From Yamagishiella unicocca (taxonomy: Eukaryota; Chlorophyta; Chlorophyceae; Chlamydomonadales; Volvocaceae), in NCBI GenBank assembly GCA_003116995.1, contig BDSL01000018.1, positions 620,001 to 684,000 on the forward strand: DNA of 64,000 bases, in the 5' to 3' direction. Shown in pieces: positions 49,101 to 59,280 of this stretch. The translations under genes and the position numbers were made by a program. How positions within the stretch are numbered: the first letter of the stretch is position 1; each line of letters starts with the position of its first letter. The notes beneath the pieces are model-generated. The model did not search any database. It was not told where the DNA came from and saw only the letters and a list, made by a program, of their open reading frames with translations.

Positions 49101-49466
49101 GTTCGATCCTCACGGCCTGCGGTACTACCATTGTCGACACGAGCAACGACCGAAGGCTGGCCCCCAGTCCCCTTGCTCCGCGTCGGCTTCCCCGGGACCG
49201 ACTCTTGAGGTACCGGTTATTTCTTGCGACCTCCGTCCCTCCTCTCACACACCCCTCCGTCCCTCCTCTCACACCCCCAGAAGTCCGTGCTGTACGGCCC
49301 CTGGCGCTACCAGCCCCGGCCCTTCTGGCTGGTGGACAACGGCGCTGCGGGCGAGGGCTGGCTGCTGCCGGCGGTGATGCGCTTCGTGGTGGCGCTGGCG
49401 GACGGCAACCTGCCGCTGGCTCTGTGGTGGGTCAGCGTGGCGGCGGTGGCGGCGCTGAGGGGGTGA
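43155..49466 (+). CDS. Aldehyde dehydrogenase family protein, 13 exons
   Basis: NAD(P)-dependent aldehyde oxidation is the family reaction; substrate unknown. Exons: 43155-43400, 43971-44041, 44430-44547, 44852-45008, 45754-45818, 46279-46334, 46481-46534, 46788-46902, 47182-47346 (47170 possible), 47784-47905, 48062-48203, 48636-48950, 49281-49466; 1812 nt, 603 residues, phases agree. Visible features: N-terminal helices ([18 protein letters not shown]), [20 protein letters not shown], the Rossmann-type LVLGAGNQ and [20 protein letters not shown], then [20 protein letters not shown] and [16 protein letters not shown]. The general base is Glu in AELGNVTP (about 306) and the catalytic Cys is in HNAGHNC (about 345), followed by [13 protein letters not shown]. 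It resembles a divergent ALDH group found in bacteria and algae more than classic ALDH2/3. No transit peptide is obvious. Introns are dominated by minisatellites. Confidence 0.9.
44229..44418. repeat. 24-bp tandem repeat in an ALDH intron
   Basis: Eight nearly identical units of CACCTGCCACCGACCCACTC plus ACCC, ending 11 bp before the exon at 44430 and so forming most of the pyrimidine tract upstream of the acceptor. Confidence 0.9.
45009..45472. repeat. 460-bp G-rich minisatellite in an ALDH intron
   Basis: Starts at the splice donor (GTAGGTGGCTGG) and continues as repeats of GGGTGGAGGGGTGGGTGGAG, with GTAGGTGGCTGG recurring several times. The G strand is the sense strand. An additional 15-bp GGCGGCAGGTGGGAG array is at about 45543-45605. 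Confidence 0.9.
46047..46236. repeat. 20-bp tandem repeat, about ten copies, in an ALDH intron
   Basis: Units of CCCCCTGCCGGCTCTCAGGC are almost identical. It lies in intron 45819-46278, 42 bp before the next exon. Confidence 0.92.
47399..47418 (+). repeat. Two TTTTAGGG units in an ALDH intron
   Basis: Two tandem telomere-type units within the intron after exon 47182-47346. A similar pair lies at 46911-46926, 8 bp after another donor. Confidence 0.6.
48512..48568 (-). repeat. Interspersed repeat family B, copy 3 (ALDH intron)
   Basis: On the minus strand reads CGAGGAAGACCCGTGAATGC then AGGAAAGACGCTTCGAGATG. Lies 68 bp before the exon at 48636. Confidence 0.78.
48961..49039 (-). repeat. Interspersed repeat family A, copy 6 (ALDH intron)
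   Basis: Begins 10 bp after the donor at 48950. Contains GGTGTCCGAAGGCTATGCAC on the minus strand. An inverted partial end lies at 49211-49231. Confidence 0.82.
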
Positions 49467-50482
49467 GCGGGAGGCGGCTGTGTCGGGAGGCGGCATGCAC
49501 GGAGCAGTAGGAGAAGCCGGCGGCAGGCAGCGAAGTAATGAAGGTAGTTGAGGGAGGCGGCGGCGACAACGAGCGTGACAGCGCGGCCGTCGTGCTGGTG
49601 AGACGGCACTGAACGCTGATCGGGGCGGTTTTCGAGTGATGGAGAAAAGAATGGAAGGAAGGAAGGACGCGAGGGAGCGCCCTGGAAGGGAAGAAGACAG
49701 GGAGGCGTACAGAGGACTGGGCGGGCAAGCAGGGGAATGGATGAATGGGTGGAGGAGGTCGTGGGGCGCCGTGCGTGTGCGCGACTGGTCGTGTGCATTT
49801 GCCCTTTGATGCCTGCAAAAGGGTTCAGGGGTGTGAGATGGCATTTGATAACTGGAAGCTGTGCACATTGTACATTGGTGTGGGCAGCCGGGGAGCTGTT
49901 GCGGGTGTTCCATGGGGTGGGTTGGCGCATGCACGGAGGCGGTGGAGAGAAGACCGGCGGAGGAGGGGGGAAGGGGAGGGGAAGGAGGGAGAGGGCCGCG
50001 GAGTACGGCACCCGGTGTCCCCGTGGGCCGCCGTGCGTAAGAGAAAAGGGGGCGGGGAATGAGGGAGGGGGATGAGGGGGCAGCACTGAACGGGCGGCAC
50101 TTGAAGAGTTGCTGTACCGGTATATGAGTGTACAGTTTCTGCAAGGTACAGTACGGCACCCGCCGCACATTGTTGTATAGGCACAGAAGGGAAAGCCAGG
50201 CAGCGGCGATATGCTGCACTCAACCTTCCCCCCCCCACACACCGCCGCCGCGTCGTCACCTCCGGCGGGCGTCAAGGAGAGGACTGGATTGTGCCCCGCC
50301 AGCCCCCGTGTGACAGGAACTGCGAGTTGGCTCATATCTCCACGTCATTGATGTACGGACGGTGCAGCAGCTTCACCACCAATACGGCCGCAACCACCGC
50401 CTGACGTCTGCCGATGCAGGGTATCAACACGTATCCCACCTGCCATGTCCATTGATCTCCCTAGCCCCCGTCCTCCCCATCC

Positions 50483-50487
50483 TTACA
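50483..50487 (-). terminator. Candidate TGTAA poly(A) signal for POLH
   Basis: TGTAA on the minus strand about 460 nt after the POLH stop; weak single-motif evidence. Confidence 0.33.
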
Positions 50488-50821
50488 AACACGCCATGGG
50501 CCGTGCGCCAGCAACCCTGCATGTCGCATGGAGAACTCAAGCTGGCAAGGCCTCAGTGTTTCACCCCTACCGCTTGCGCCGAACATAGCCGCTGAACACA
50601 GGGTTCGCTAGCTGGTCGCACCAACGCATGGCCCAGCAAGCCAGCAAGCCACCAAGGCCCCGGGGCCTGCCCCACATACACACCCCGTCAATCCGCGCCG
50701 GTTCCGCTATGCGCACCCACGAGCGGCCGCAACAACCACTGCACTACACAGTCGACACTGCACTACCCTGCACTGCACTACACTGCGTTACGGTGTGTGT
50801 ATGGCGAGTACCTTCGATTCC

Positions 50822-50852
50822 CCTTGCGGGGATACCGATACCCCCCGCAAGG
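50822..50852. other. Inverted repeat / hairpin in the POLH 3' flank
   Basis: Arms CCTTGCGGGG and CCCCGCAAGG are perfect complements around an 11-base loop. It lies about 95 nt past the POLH stop codon and would be in its 3' UTR. Confidence 0.7.
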
Positions 50853-50946
50853 CGGGGCGTCGCAGTACGTCTACGTTCGACCTATCCTGCTCCTTCTTGA
50901 TGCGCACACGGCTCCAGGGATGGCAGGAAGTGACGAGCTGCCGTCA

Positions 50947-52610
50947 TCATCGCGGCTTGCTGAATCGGCGGATGTCGAGCTGCTGCGGCTGCTGCTGCTG
51001 GACCCCGTCGCGGGGCCGCTTGCCGCCGCGGCGCCCTCCCGGCTGGGGTGTAGCGGCGGCGGGCCCCCGCCCGCGGCCCCGGGCGGCCCAGATGCTCCTC
51101 CGCACCTCCTACCACGAGGGGGAGGGTTGAGGGGTTGAGCGTTAGAAGGGCGGGGGGGGGTTGAGAGGTTTAGGGGTTCCAGGGTTTTAGGGTTCCTCCA
51201 GCCAATGATTCCCTTACCTCCTGGATCTCCCGGGGCAGCTCCGCCAGCACCCCCTCGTCCACCTCCATCTGGGACCAGTCCGCCGCCGCCCCGACCTCCC
51301 CGCCGCGGCCTCCGCCGCCGCCGTGGCCGCCGCCGCCGTAGCCCCCGCTCAAAGCACTCGCCGAACTGGCGGATGGGCGCCTAGTGGCAGGCCCCCCTGG
51401 AGCTGGTGCCGGAGCTGCCTGAGCTGCTATCGCAGCACCACCGGCTGCGGTTACGACTGCTCCAGAATCCTCAGCGCCGGCGGCGGCCGCTGCCCCTGGG
51501 CCCGCAGCGACACGTGCCGCTGCCACTGGCTGAGGGTCGGCTGCCGTGGCCTCCGCCGCCGCCGCCGCCGCAGGTTGTGCTCCTGGGTCCACGCCTCCCT
51601 CGTGCAGCAGCAGCGGCAGTGGCAGCTTCCGAGGCCGCGGCAGCAGCGGGAGCTGGGGCTGCTGCTGCTGGCTCGGGCCCCCCTGCTGCGGCTGCGGCTG
51701 CGGTGCGGCGCCCAGCCCCACCCAGTCTTGCAGGGAGCAAAGCAGCGGCTGTGATCCCAGGCTGTCCCGAACAGCATCGCACACCCCGGCGCCTGCGGCG
51801 GCGTCGCCATCGACGTCGCTTGCCTCGCCGCCGCCGTCGCCTGGCATGTGTGCGCCGCGGCGCCTTCGCCCCTCATCGCGCCCCTCCTCAGCCCAGGGGC
51901 CCTCCACCGCCTCTGCAGCCGGCCCCCGAAGCACCTGCCCCAGCGGCCCCGGTGGCGGCCATGACGCCACCGCCGCCTCCGCCGCCTCATCGCTCGGTCG
52001 GTCGTCATCGCTGTCGATCACAACGACCTCGCGGTCTCCGCCGCCGTGTCCGCCGCCGCCGCCACCGCCGCCGCCGCAGCTGTTGCCGCTGGCGGTCCTT
52101 CTGGCCGCATCGGTCTGCCATTCCCCACCCCCCCGTCTTGCCACAGCGTGGTGGTCTGGGTGCGCAGGCGGTGCTGCTCCACCTGGGTAGCCCGGAACCG
52201 ACGGAGGTCCCTGCCCGCCTGTGTGGCGCGGACAGCTAGCTTGGGGCCACTGCTGTTGCTGCTGTCCTTTTTGCTGCTGTTCTTGTTGTTGCTGTTCTTG
52301 TTGCTGCTCTTCTCGTTGCTGCTCTTCTTGTTGCTGTTGTTCTTGTTGTTGCTGGTTTCGTCCTTGTTGGTCATGTTGGTTACGTGGGCCACCCTGGAGA
52401 GGCCGCTGTCGCTGCTGCTGTTGCCGCTGAGGTCGAGGACCAGCTTCCAACGCTGGCTGCTGCTGCTGCTCGGGTGGGCGCGGCTGCCGGCGCAGCAGCA
52501 GCGCAGCCAGCGCCTCGCGGCTCAGCGGCGGCCGTAGAGGCTGTTGCTGCTGCTGTTGCTGCTGCTGTTGCTGCTGCTGTTGCTGCTGCTGTTGCTGCTG
52601 CTGTTGCTGC

Positions 52611-52651
<41 letters not shown>

Positions 52652-54426
52652 CTGCTGCTGCTGCAGGGCCGACACCGCGCTGATCTCGTCCCCCTCCGCC
52701 GCCTCTGTCTGCCCCACTCCGCTGGGCACTGGGTTGGGGGCGCTGGCGGCGGCGATCGACACCCCTTTCGGCTCCGGATCCACGCCTGCCAGCTGCGGTG
52801 GCGCCGCTCCTCCTCCCGGTTGCGACCTGGTCAGCAGGGCCCGCAGGTCCACCGACGACGCTCCGGCCCCGGGCACCTGCCCCCGGGTGCCGGTTCGCCT
52901 GCCCTGCACACCACGAGCCTGCTGCTGTTCCTGCTGCTGCTGCTGTTGCTGCTGTTGCTGCTGCTGCTGTTGCTGCTGCTGCTGGCGGGAGCTGCTACTG
53001 CGGGATGGTGGGGCCCGGGCGGCAGAAACAGGTGACGATGTGGGCGCCGCAGACGGGTCGTCCGCGGCGGCCCCCCCGAACGCATCAACAGCTGGTGGCC
53101 CCACTGGTGGTGGGGGAGTCGGGGCCGTAGGGCCAGGGGTGCAGGCGGTGGGCGCGGCGAGCGGTACGTCAGTGCAGGGCGGCTGTCGGGGCTGCGGCAG
53201 CAGCGCCTCCTGCGCTCGCTGGTGCGGCTGTTGTGGCCGGTTCTGGTTCTGATTCTGATGTCGTTGGGGTGGTTGTGGTTTCGGGGAGGGGCGCTGCAGG
53301 AAGCGGGTGATGGTTGACGCGCCCGTGGGGGCGGCCCCGAAGCGCGAGGCGGTGATGAAGAGGCTGGTGATGCGCCAGCCGGGCCTGAGGGAGGAGGAAG
53401 GGAGCGAGGGCCGTTGGCGGGCAAGAGCCGGGTGAGTCACCTCACTCCCCCCTCCCAGCTAGTATTTTAGTCACTCTTTTCTCTTCCTCTCCCGGGTGCC
53501 CTCTTCCCCCACAACCAGCCCAGCCCAGCCCAGCCGAGCCCAGCCCAGCCCAGCCCAGCCCAGCCCAGCCCAGCCCAGCCCAGCCCAGCCCAGCCCAGCC
53601 CAGCCCCGCGGCCCTCCGCACCTCTCCGCGGACCACTTCTTCAGCAGCGCCAGCGCCTCGTCCGCAATGGCCTCGGCCGTCACTCGAGGCAGCCGCCCCG
53701 ACCTGCTGTGGCTGCCCCCACCCCAGCCTCCCCCTCCTCCTCCCCCTCCTCCTGCGGCCCCCTCCCCCCCTCCCCCTCCTCCGCCCCCCTGCACGCTGAC
53801 TGTCAGCAGTGAGGGCACGCGCTCGTGCTCCCGGCGGTCCACCTCGATGCGCTCCGCCAGCTCGCTAGCCAGCTGCAGCAGCCAGTGGGATACCTAGGGG
53901 CGTACGACAAGAAACCCAGGGGGATGAAGGATAAATCCGCGAACCCACGGCCGACAAACCAAGGGCGATGGCCCGAGGGAGGGGTGCGGCGAGAAGACCC
54001 GGAATTATACGCCACAGGAGATGGACACCTAGGGGGGGGCCGCCATATCACGTCAGGGCCCTCCAGCTGTCGATCGCACGGATCCGGGACAGGCTGCAGC
54101 CACTAAGTGTTCACCAACCTTTACGGTAGGCCATCTTGAGGCCCTGTGTCCAAGCCCCTAACCCTCCTCTCCCAACCGCAGCACCCCACCCCCCCACACG
54201 CACTCCACCCCCCCACCTGCAGCAACCTCGTCAGCGCGCTGCTGCCTCGGAACGTCTTCCCGCAGCCCAGCGACTTGGGCGCCAGACGCGGCTTGACGTC
54301 CTCGTCGTCCATGCCGGCAGCCAGCCGCATAAGGCCCGCCGCCGCCTCCTGGCCGTACAGCGACTCCAACCGGGAGTGCGGCACGGACCACAGCTCCCCT
54401 GCCAGGGCCATGACACCGGGGGTTGG

Positions 54427-54460
<34 letters not shown>

Positions 54461-57400
54461 GGTGTTGTTGTTGTTGTTGGTGGTGGTGGTGATGGTGGTG
54501 GTGGTAGTAGTGGTGGTGATGGTGGTGGTGGTGGTGGTGGTAGTAGTGGTGTTGGTGTTGGTGTTGGTGTTGGTGTTGGTGTTGGTGGTAGTGGTAGTGG
54601 TGGTGGTGGGGGGGGCTAGTTAGTCGGTAATCAGTTCAGCAGCACAGGCATCGACCCAAGGCCGGTGAACTGCCGGTCCTCGGGACGGCTCCTCAGCCGC
54701 CCTGACAGCTTCCGCCGTCTCGGCGTGTCACCTGACAGCAGCCCCCTGCGCCGCCCTCCCCTCCACTCAAGCGCTCGAGCCACCAAACACCTCCCCCTTC
54801 TCAACCCCTCACGCCCGCCTTGCCCTCCGGCCCCTCCCCTCCAATCCCAAACCAACTCTTCCAGCATGCGTGCCCAAACGAGTGCGCCGAACGTTCCCTA
54901 GTCGATTACGTTTTTCACTTATTATTCCGTCTTAAGTGCCGACCCGTGGGTCTCCTCCCAAACAGTCACCCCCGCACTACAACTCTGCGTCCGAAGCCAA
55001 TGCGCCAGCTATTAGACCCATGTCGTGTAAGATGTCTTTATGCCATCCCCCCCTCCGCCCTCGCACCCACCCACTGTGCTGACCCCCAGATCCGCCGCCA
55101 CCTGCTCTCCGAACTTGCCGCCCAGCGACCGCAGCCGGGCCAGAGGCAGGTCGCGCAGCAGGGCAGGCACCGCCCGGCCTAGCACCACCGTCTGCTGGTT
55201 GGGCTTGTGCAGGCCTGCGGGTAGGGAGGCGGGGCGGGGGTGGAGGGGTCGGGAGCGGGGCGGGGGTGTGGGGCGGGGGTGGGGTCGCTGCAGCTACAGA
55301 CAGCGAAGGGAGGTGGCAAGGAAGACCCGTGTAAGAAAGAAAACAGCAAAGGGACGCGGGCCCTAGTGCGGTCACCTCAGAATCCAGCTCCGCCCTGCCC
55401 TGCCCTGCCCTACCCCCCGGTGAACAATCCGGATGCCAACGGCCCCGCCTCCCCCACGCACCCGACCCCAGCTTGGCCAGCAGCTTGTAGTGCGCCACCC
55501 CCGCCGAGCAGCTGTACCCCAGCTCCCGCAGCACTCCCGCCCGCAGCTGCGCCACCACCAGCGCCCCCGCGAACAGCAGCCGCTCGTAGGGGTCCCACTC
55601 GGCGGCAGGCCGCAGCCAGTACGACCGCAGTCGCCGCTGCTGCCGGAATAGCCGCTGCTGCTGCAGCTGCAGCTGCTGGTCGTTGCCGGTGGTGGCGGCA
55701 GCACTAGCAGCTGCCGCCATGGGAACAGAGGGATCTCCGGCGGCGGCGGCCGCCGCGTGTGTACTTGAGGACGGCGTCGTGGCGGCGGCGGTGGAATTGG
55801 TACGACGCGGCGGCGTGGCCAGCGGCGGCTTGGCCTCCGCTGCCGCCGACGCTGGCGATGCCAGGCCGCTGCCGCCGCTCCGACCGCCACACGCTTCCCT
55901 GCTCATGCCACGTGCTGCGGCTGCGTCTGGCGCGGTTGTGAAGGTGGCGGCGGCGGTGGCTCCGGGCTGCTGAAGGGCGTCGGCTGCCGCCGCAGCCCCG
56001 AAGGGCGGTGTGGCCTCAGGCGGTACGGCGACCAGGCCGCCCCGCCCCTCCCCCGGCTCCTCCTCCTCCCCACCGCCGCCAGCAGCCCAGCCCTCCAAGC
56101 CATCGGCCCCCTCCGCGTCCTCCTGCTCGTCCAGATCGTCGTACACCCCGATCAGGTCGAGCGGGTCCTCATCGTCGTCCTGCAACGGCAAGACCGCAAC
56201 GGCATTGGCGGCATTGGTGGTATTGGTGGCAGCGATGGCAGTGATGGCATTGGTGGCATTGGCGGCATTGGCGGCATTGGCGGCATTGGCGGCATTGGCG
56301 GCATTGGCGGCATTGGCGGCATTGGCGGCATTGGCGGCATTGGCGGCATTGGCGGCATTGGCGGCAGTGACGTAGTGGCCTCCACACACCTCCAGACCCT
56401 TGACGTGCCACTCCTCCAGGTTGCATGGAGGCGCGGGCAAACCAGCACCTCCGCCGCCCCCTAACGCCGCCACCGCCGCTGCGGTGCCCGCTTCGCTGCC
56501 CCCGCCCGCCGGCACCCTCGCGCCTCCCGCTTCCGCTGCTGCCGCTGCCTCCGCCGTCGCTGCCTCCGCCTCCAGCCCCGCCAGCAGCCGCTGCGCCGCC
56601 TCCGTGAGGTCCAGGTAGGCCTCGTCGATGGACGCGCGCTCGAACACCGACCCACGGGCCAGGATAGCGGCCACCTGCGCCGACAAACCCCGAACAGACC
56701 AGGCCGAGCTCAGGCCAGGTCAGTGCACTCCTGGGTGGCGACCGACCAAGCAGGCGGACAGGAACGCCGGAACCCGGACACAGAGCAATACGACACGGTA
56801 ACGATAACGACAACGGTAATGTTGTCAGCACAACGAACCCCCTGTCACGCACACCGTGGTCCACGACTGCTAGTGTTTCCCTCACCTGCTGCCGCCCCAC
56901 TCTCACCTGCTGCCCGGCCTGCCGGTATATCCCCAGGTCAGCCTTGCCGTGCGCGGTGGGGACCTGGACGACACGTGGGGGTAGGGCGCGTGGGCGAAAC
57001 ACACGACACGGACGTCTTGTAGGCAAAGCACGTGACGTCGAGGCAGCGACCAACTGCATTTTTTTACTGTGCGCCCGATGGCTCTGTCTTACGGTCTGGT
57101 GCTGCACTGTAACAGCTGCTGCTACCCACCTACCCACCTACCCACCTACCCACCTACCCACCTGGCCACCTACCCACCTACCCACCTACCCACCTACCCA
57201 CCTACCCACCTGCACCAGCTGCAGGGAGGGACACTGCTGCCGGGCCTGCTGGCCGCTCATGTTCCTGCACGCGGGAGATGGCGGCAGGAACCACCCGGGG
57301 CGAGGGAGCCGTGGGGGGAGGGTGCACTCATACAGGGAGGGAGCGCCATACGCGGGGTTATGTGAGGAGACGTAACAATCCTCACCGCAGTGGGCGGATT

Positions 57401-58244
57401 GTGAGTGTACGGCTGGTTTCAGAGCTTACCATATCGCGGTCAGAGCGGCAACTGGGAGCTGCCGTGCGTCGCTCAGAATGGTCGCCGAGGCGTGCCCAGC
57501 TCACGCCTCCCCCAGCCCCACCACCCCTCCCCCAGCCCCAACACACCTCCCTCCCTCCCCCTTTCGACTCGCCTGCCCGCGGCAGTGGCACCCCCGCAGG
57601 GACGCAGGCAGGGACGCAGGCAGGGGACGCACCTCTTGACACCGAAGCGCCTCGCCTCGTACGACACAGCAATGATGCTGCCGTTGCTGTCGTTGAAGAT
57701 GCGGTTATCCTGGGATAGTGGGGAGGCGCGGCTTTTGCGTCTGTCTGGCCGGTGGGGGCCGCAGAGCACGTCACCGGCGACAGCCTAACCCACCCGGCGC
57801 CCTGGTACCCTGATCGATTCCTGGCCCTCACATCATAATTCCCCACCCATCAGCTTCCGGGCGCCCCGGCTGCACCCCACCACCACCACCACCACCACCA
57901 CCACCACCACCACCCCAGCGCACCTCGGGGCGCAGTGCGGTCTTGAGGGCCTCCTTATCCCAGGGGTTGTACTGGATGACGGCAACTGGCCGGCCGCGGA
58001 GGTCGGGATTGCGGCCCACCTCAACCTGGGTTTTGTGAGCGGGTGGTGTGTGTGTGCGGGGAGTGAGAGAAGGCCGGAGGGGGAGCGGGCCGCGTGGACA
58101 GCGCCGGATGCTCGCGGCCGCACGTAAACGGCTTGCCCTCACCCTTACCGCAACGAGGATGCTCCCAACCACCCCCACCTGGCAGTAGAAGGCGTCCAGG
58201 TCGATATGAGCCACCGCCCTCGCGCGGGGCGCGTGTAGGGCCAT
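50947..58244 (-). CDS. POLH: DNA polymerase eta (Y-family translesion polymerase) with large polyQ tail
   Basis: Copies past UV dimers at stalled forks in the nucleus. Minus-strand exons: 58244-58179, 58025-57924, 57709-57633, 57264-57210, 56963-56907, 56674-55462, 55214-55071, 54398-54217, 53893-53622, 53384-51218, 51108-50947; 4497 nt, 1498 residues, phases agree. Metal ligands are visible: D15 and D17 in HIDLDAFY, and D136/E137 in RASIDEAYLDLT. Also SYEARRFGVKR, RNMSGQQARQQCP, the second-half palm GYSCSAGVAHYKLLAKL, HKPNQQTVVLGRAVP, LRSLGGKFGEQV, the little finger VKPRLAPKSLGCGKTF and SLFITASRFG. The 56674-55462 exon may contain a frame-neutral 210-nt intron (56180-56389), giving 1428 residues. 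The long tenth exon is polyQ-rich. The tail has a ubiquitin-binding-like motif (VLAELPREIQ joined to EEVRRSIW) and a PIP-box-like end (QQLDIRRFSKPR), both expected in replication-fork recruitment. Confidence 0.94.
52540..52665 (-). repeat. CAG/CAA repeat encoding about 40 glutamines
   Basis: CTG/TTG triplets on plus, CAG/CAA on the POLH sense strand, in frame in the tenth exon. A second run of about 20 glutamines is at 52921-52985. Confidence 0.93.
53517..53604. repeat. 5-bp CAGCC tandem repeat in a POLH intron
   Basis: About seventeen CAGCC units (one CGAGCC variant) lie 18 bp from the donor of exon 53893-53622, on the intron side. Confidence 0.92.
53920..53972 (+). repeat. Interspersed repeat family C, copy 4 (POLH intron)
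   Basis: AAATCCGCGAACCCACGGCC then GACAAACCAAGGGCGATGGC. Partial copies at 17921-17950 (SPS) and 30971-31005 (NCBP1). Confidence 0.8.
54424..54612. repeat. GTT/GGT trinucleotide repeat in a POLH intron
   Basis: Long GTT then GGT runs with GTA/GAT interruptions in intron 54399-55070. Confidence 0.93.
56190..56368. repeat. 9-bp GGCGGCATT array inside POLH (intron or coding)
   Basis: About fifteen pure units plus degenerate ones. On the gene strand it reads as Ala-Ala-Asn repeats in frame, but good donor and acceptor signals flank it. Confidence 0.9.
57121..57212. repeat. 8-bp CCACCTAC array at a POLH splice donor
   Basis: About eleven units; the last overlaps the donor of exon 57264-57210, so the donor GTGGGTAG is itself tandemly repeated. 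Confidence 0.9.
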
Positions 58245-59280
58245 CAGGTCGAGTCGCGCCGGGTCAGCTGGCCGACGGCGGTACAGGGGGCGTATCGGGG
58301 CCCATGTTCCTCGCCCTGCTCAGTTATGTCGTTGCCCTGCAAGCCATGTAGGTCGGCGGGTGCAGCCACGGAGCGGTGAGCAGTAGCGGCCGTCTGGTAT
58401 CAGGATATAGCGCGTATTGCCAGCCGCTAAGGGGCCGTGCCCTGTCCCCCAGTCAACACACGATGACGTGCGGATTGCTGTGCTGCTGCAAAGGGATACT
58501 AATATGCACACACCACCGCCTCGGTTCCCCCGTGACTCCTCTGCCTCGACGTGACTGATTCAGGAGCGGGCGAGTCCTGTACTGCTCTGGCTTCAAGCAG
58601 GCAACCGGTCGTCCTCGTCGCAGCACACGCAGCGTGACGCCCAACCCTGCTCCCTCGCTAACCTGAGCACCCAACCACACCAACCTCCGTGCGCATAGTG
58701 GTATTGGGAAATATACATGGCTTCTGCGCCAGTACGTAATTGGGATTCCACACCACCTCCGTCCGCGCGGGAAAGCCCGTCACCCCAATGGCCGCTGATA
58801 GCCGGTTCCCTTGTAATCGCTGTCTCTTTACGTTTTATCTCGCAAGAGGCCGTACTGAGGGACTGGCAGCGTCGATGACCCTCGGGCGAGTATGTTGTTT
58901 TACTGGGATACGTAAGTATGTGTTTGCTTCCAATTCGTATACAAAGTTTCCTTTAAAGTACCTCGTCTACACGTGTATTGGGAGGGCAATAAAGCGGTGT
59001 TGGGATTGCCACAACATCAGCCGAGGATGGTACAACTGCCCGCTCGACTTTTTGACACAAGGGAATGCCCCGTGTAATATTGTTGTCGAATATTTTCTAG
59101 TGTACATGCAACCATACTTTCTCCACCTTTCCTCCAGCCAGTTAACCTTGTTAGCACAGTGCCCGCACATTTACCACCCGAACGCATTGCTTCTACGTGC
59201 ACACGAGTACACGAGTGCAAGTTACACGAGCTCCGAAGTATTCATAAGTGTTGATCACAAGTAAAGCACGAATAAGAAAT
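58245..59280. other. Divergent intergenic region between POLH and SPCS2
   Basis: A 1-kb shared upstream region. The right part (about 58690-59260) is strikingly AT-rich for this window, as expected for an SPCS2 promoter or 5' UTR. A 174-codon open frame here is not supported as a gene. Confidence 0.55.

Larger units (their letters stand above)
49467..50946. other. Convergent intergenic region between ALDH and POLH
   Basis: About 1.5 kb between two stops. A minus-strand TGTAA at 50483-50487 is a candidate poly(A) signal for POLH. A stable hairpin lies at 50822-50852. No exon seen. Confidence 0.5.

Noticed and set aside
58740..59264. 174-codon frame in the AT-rich stretch before SPCS2
   Set aside because: Starts without ATG, Cys/Tyr/Leu-rich by base composition only, and overlaps the likely SPCS2 promoter.
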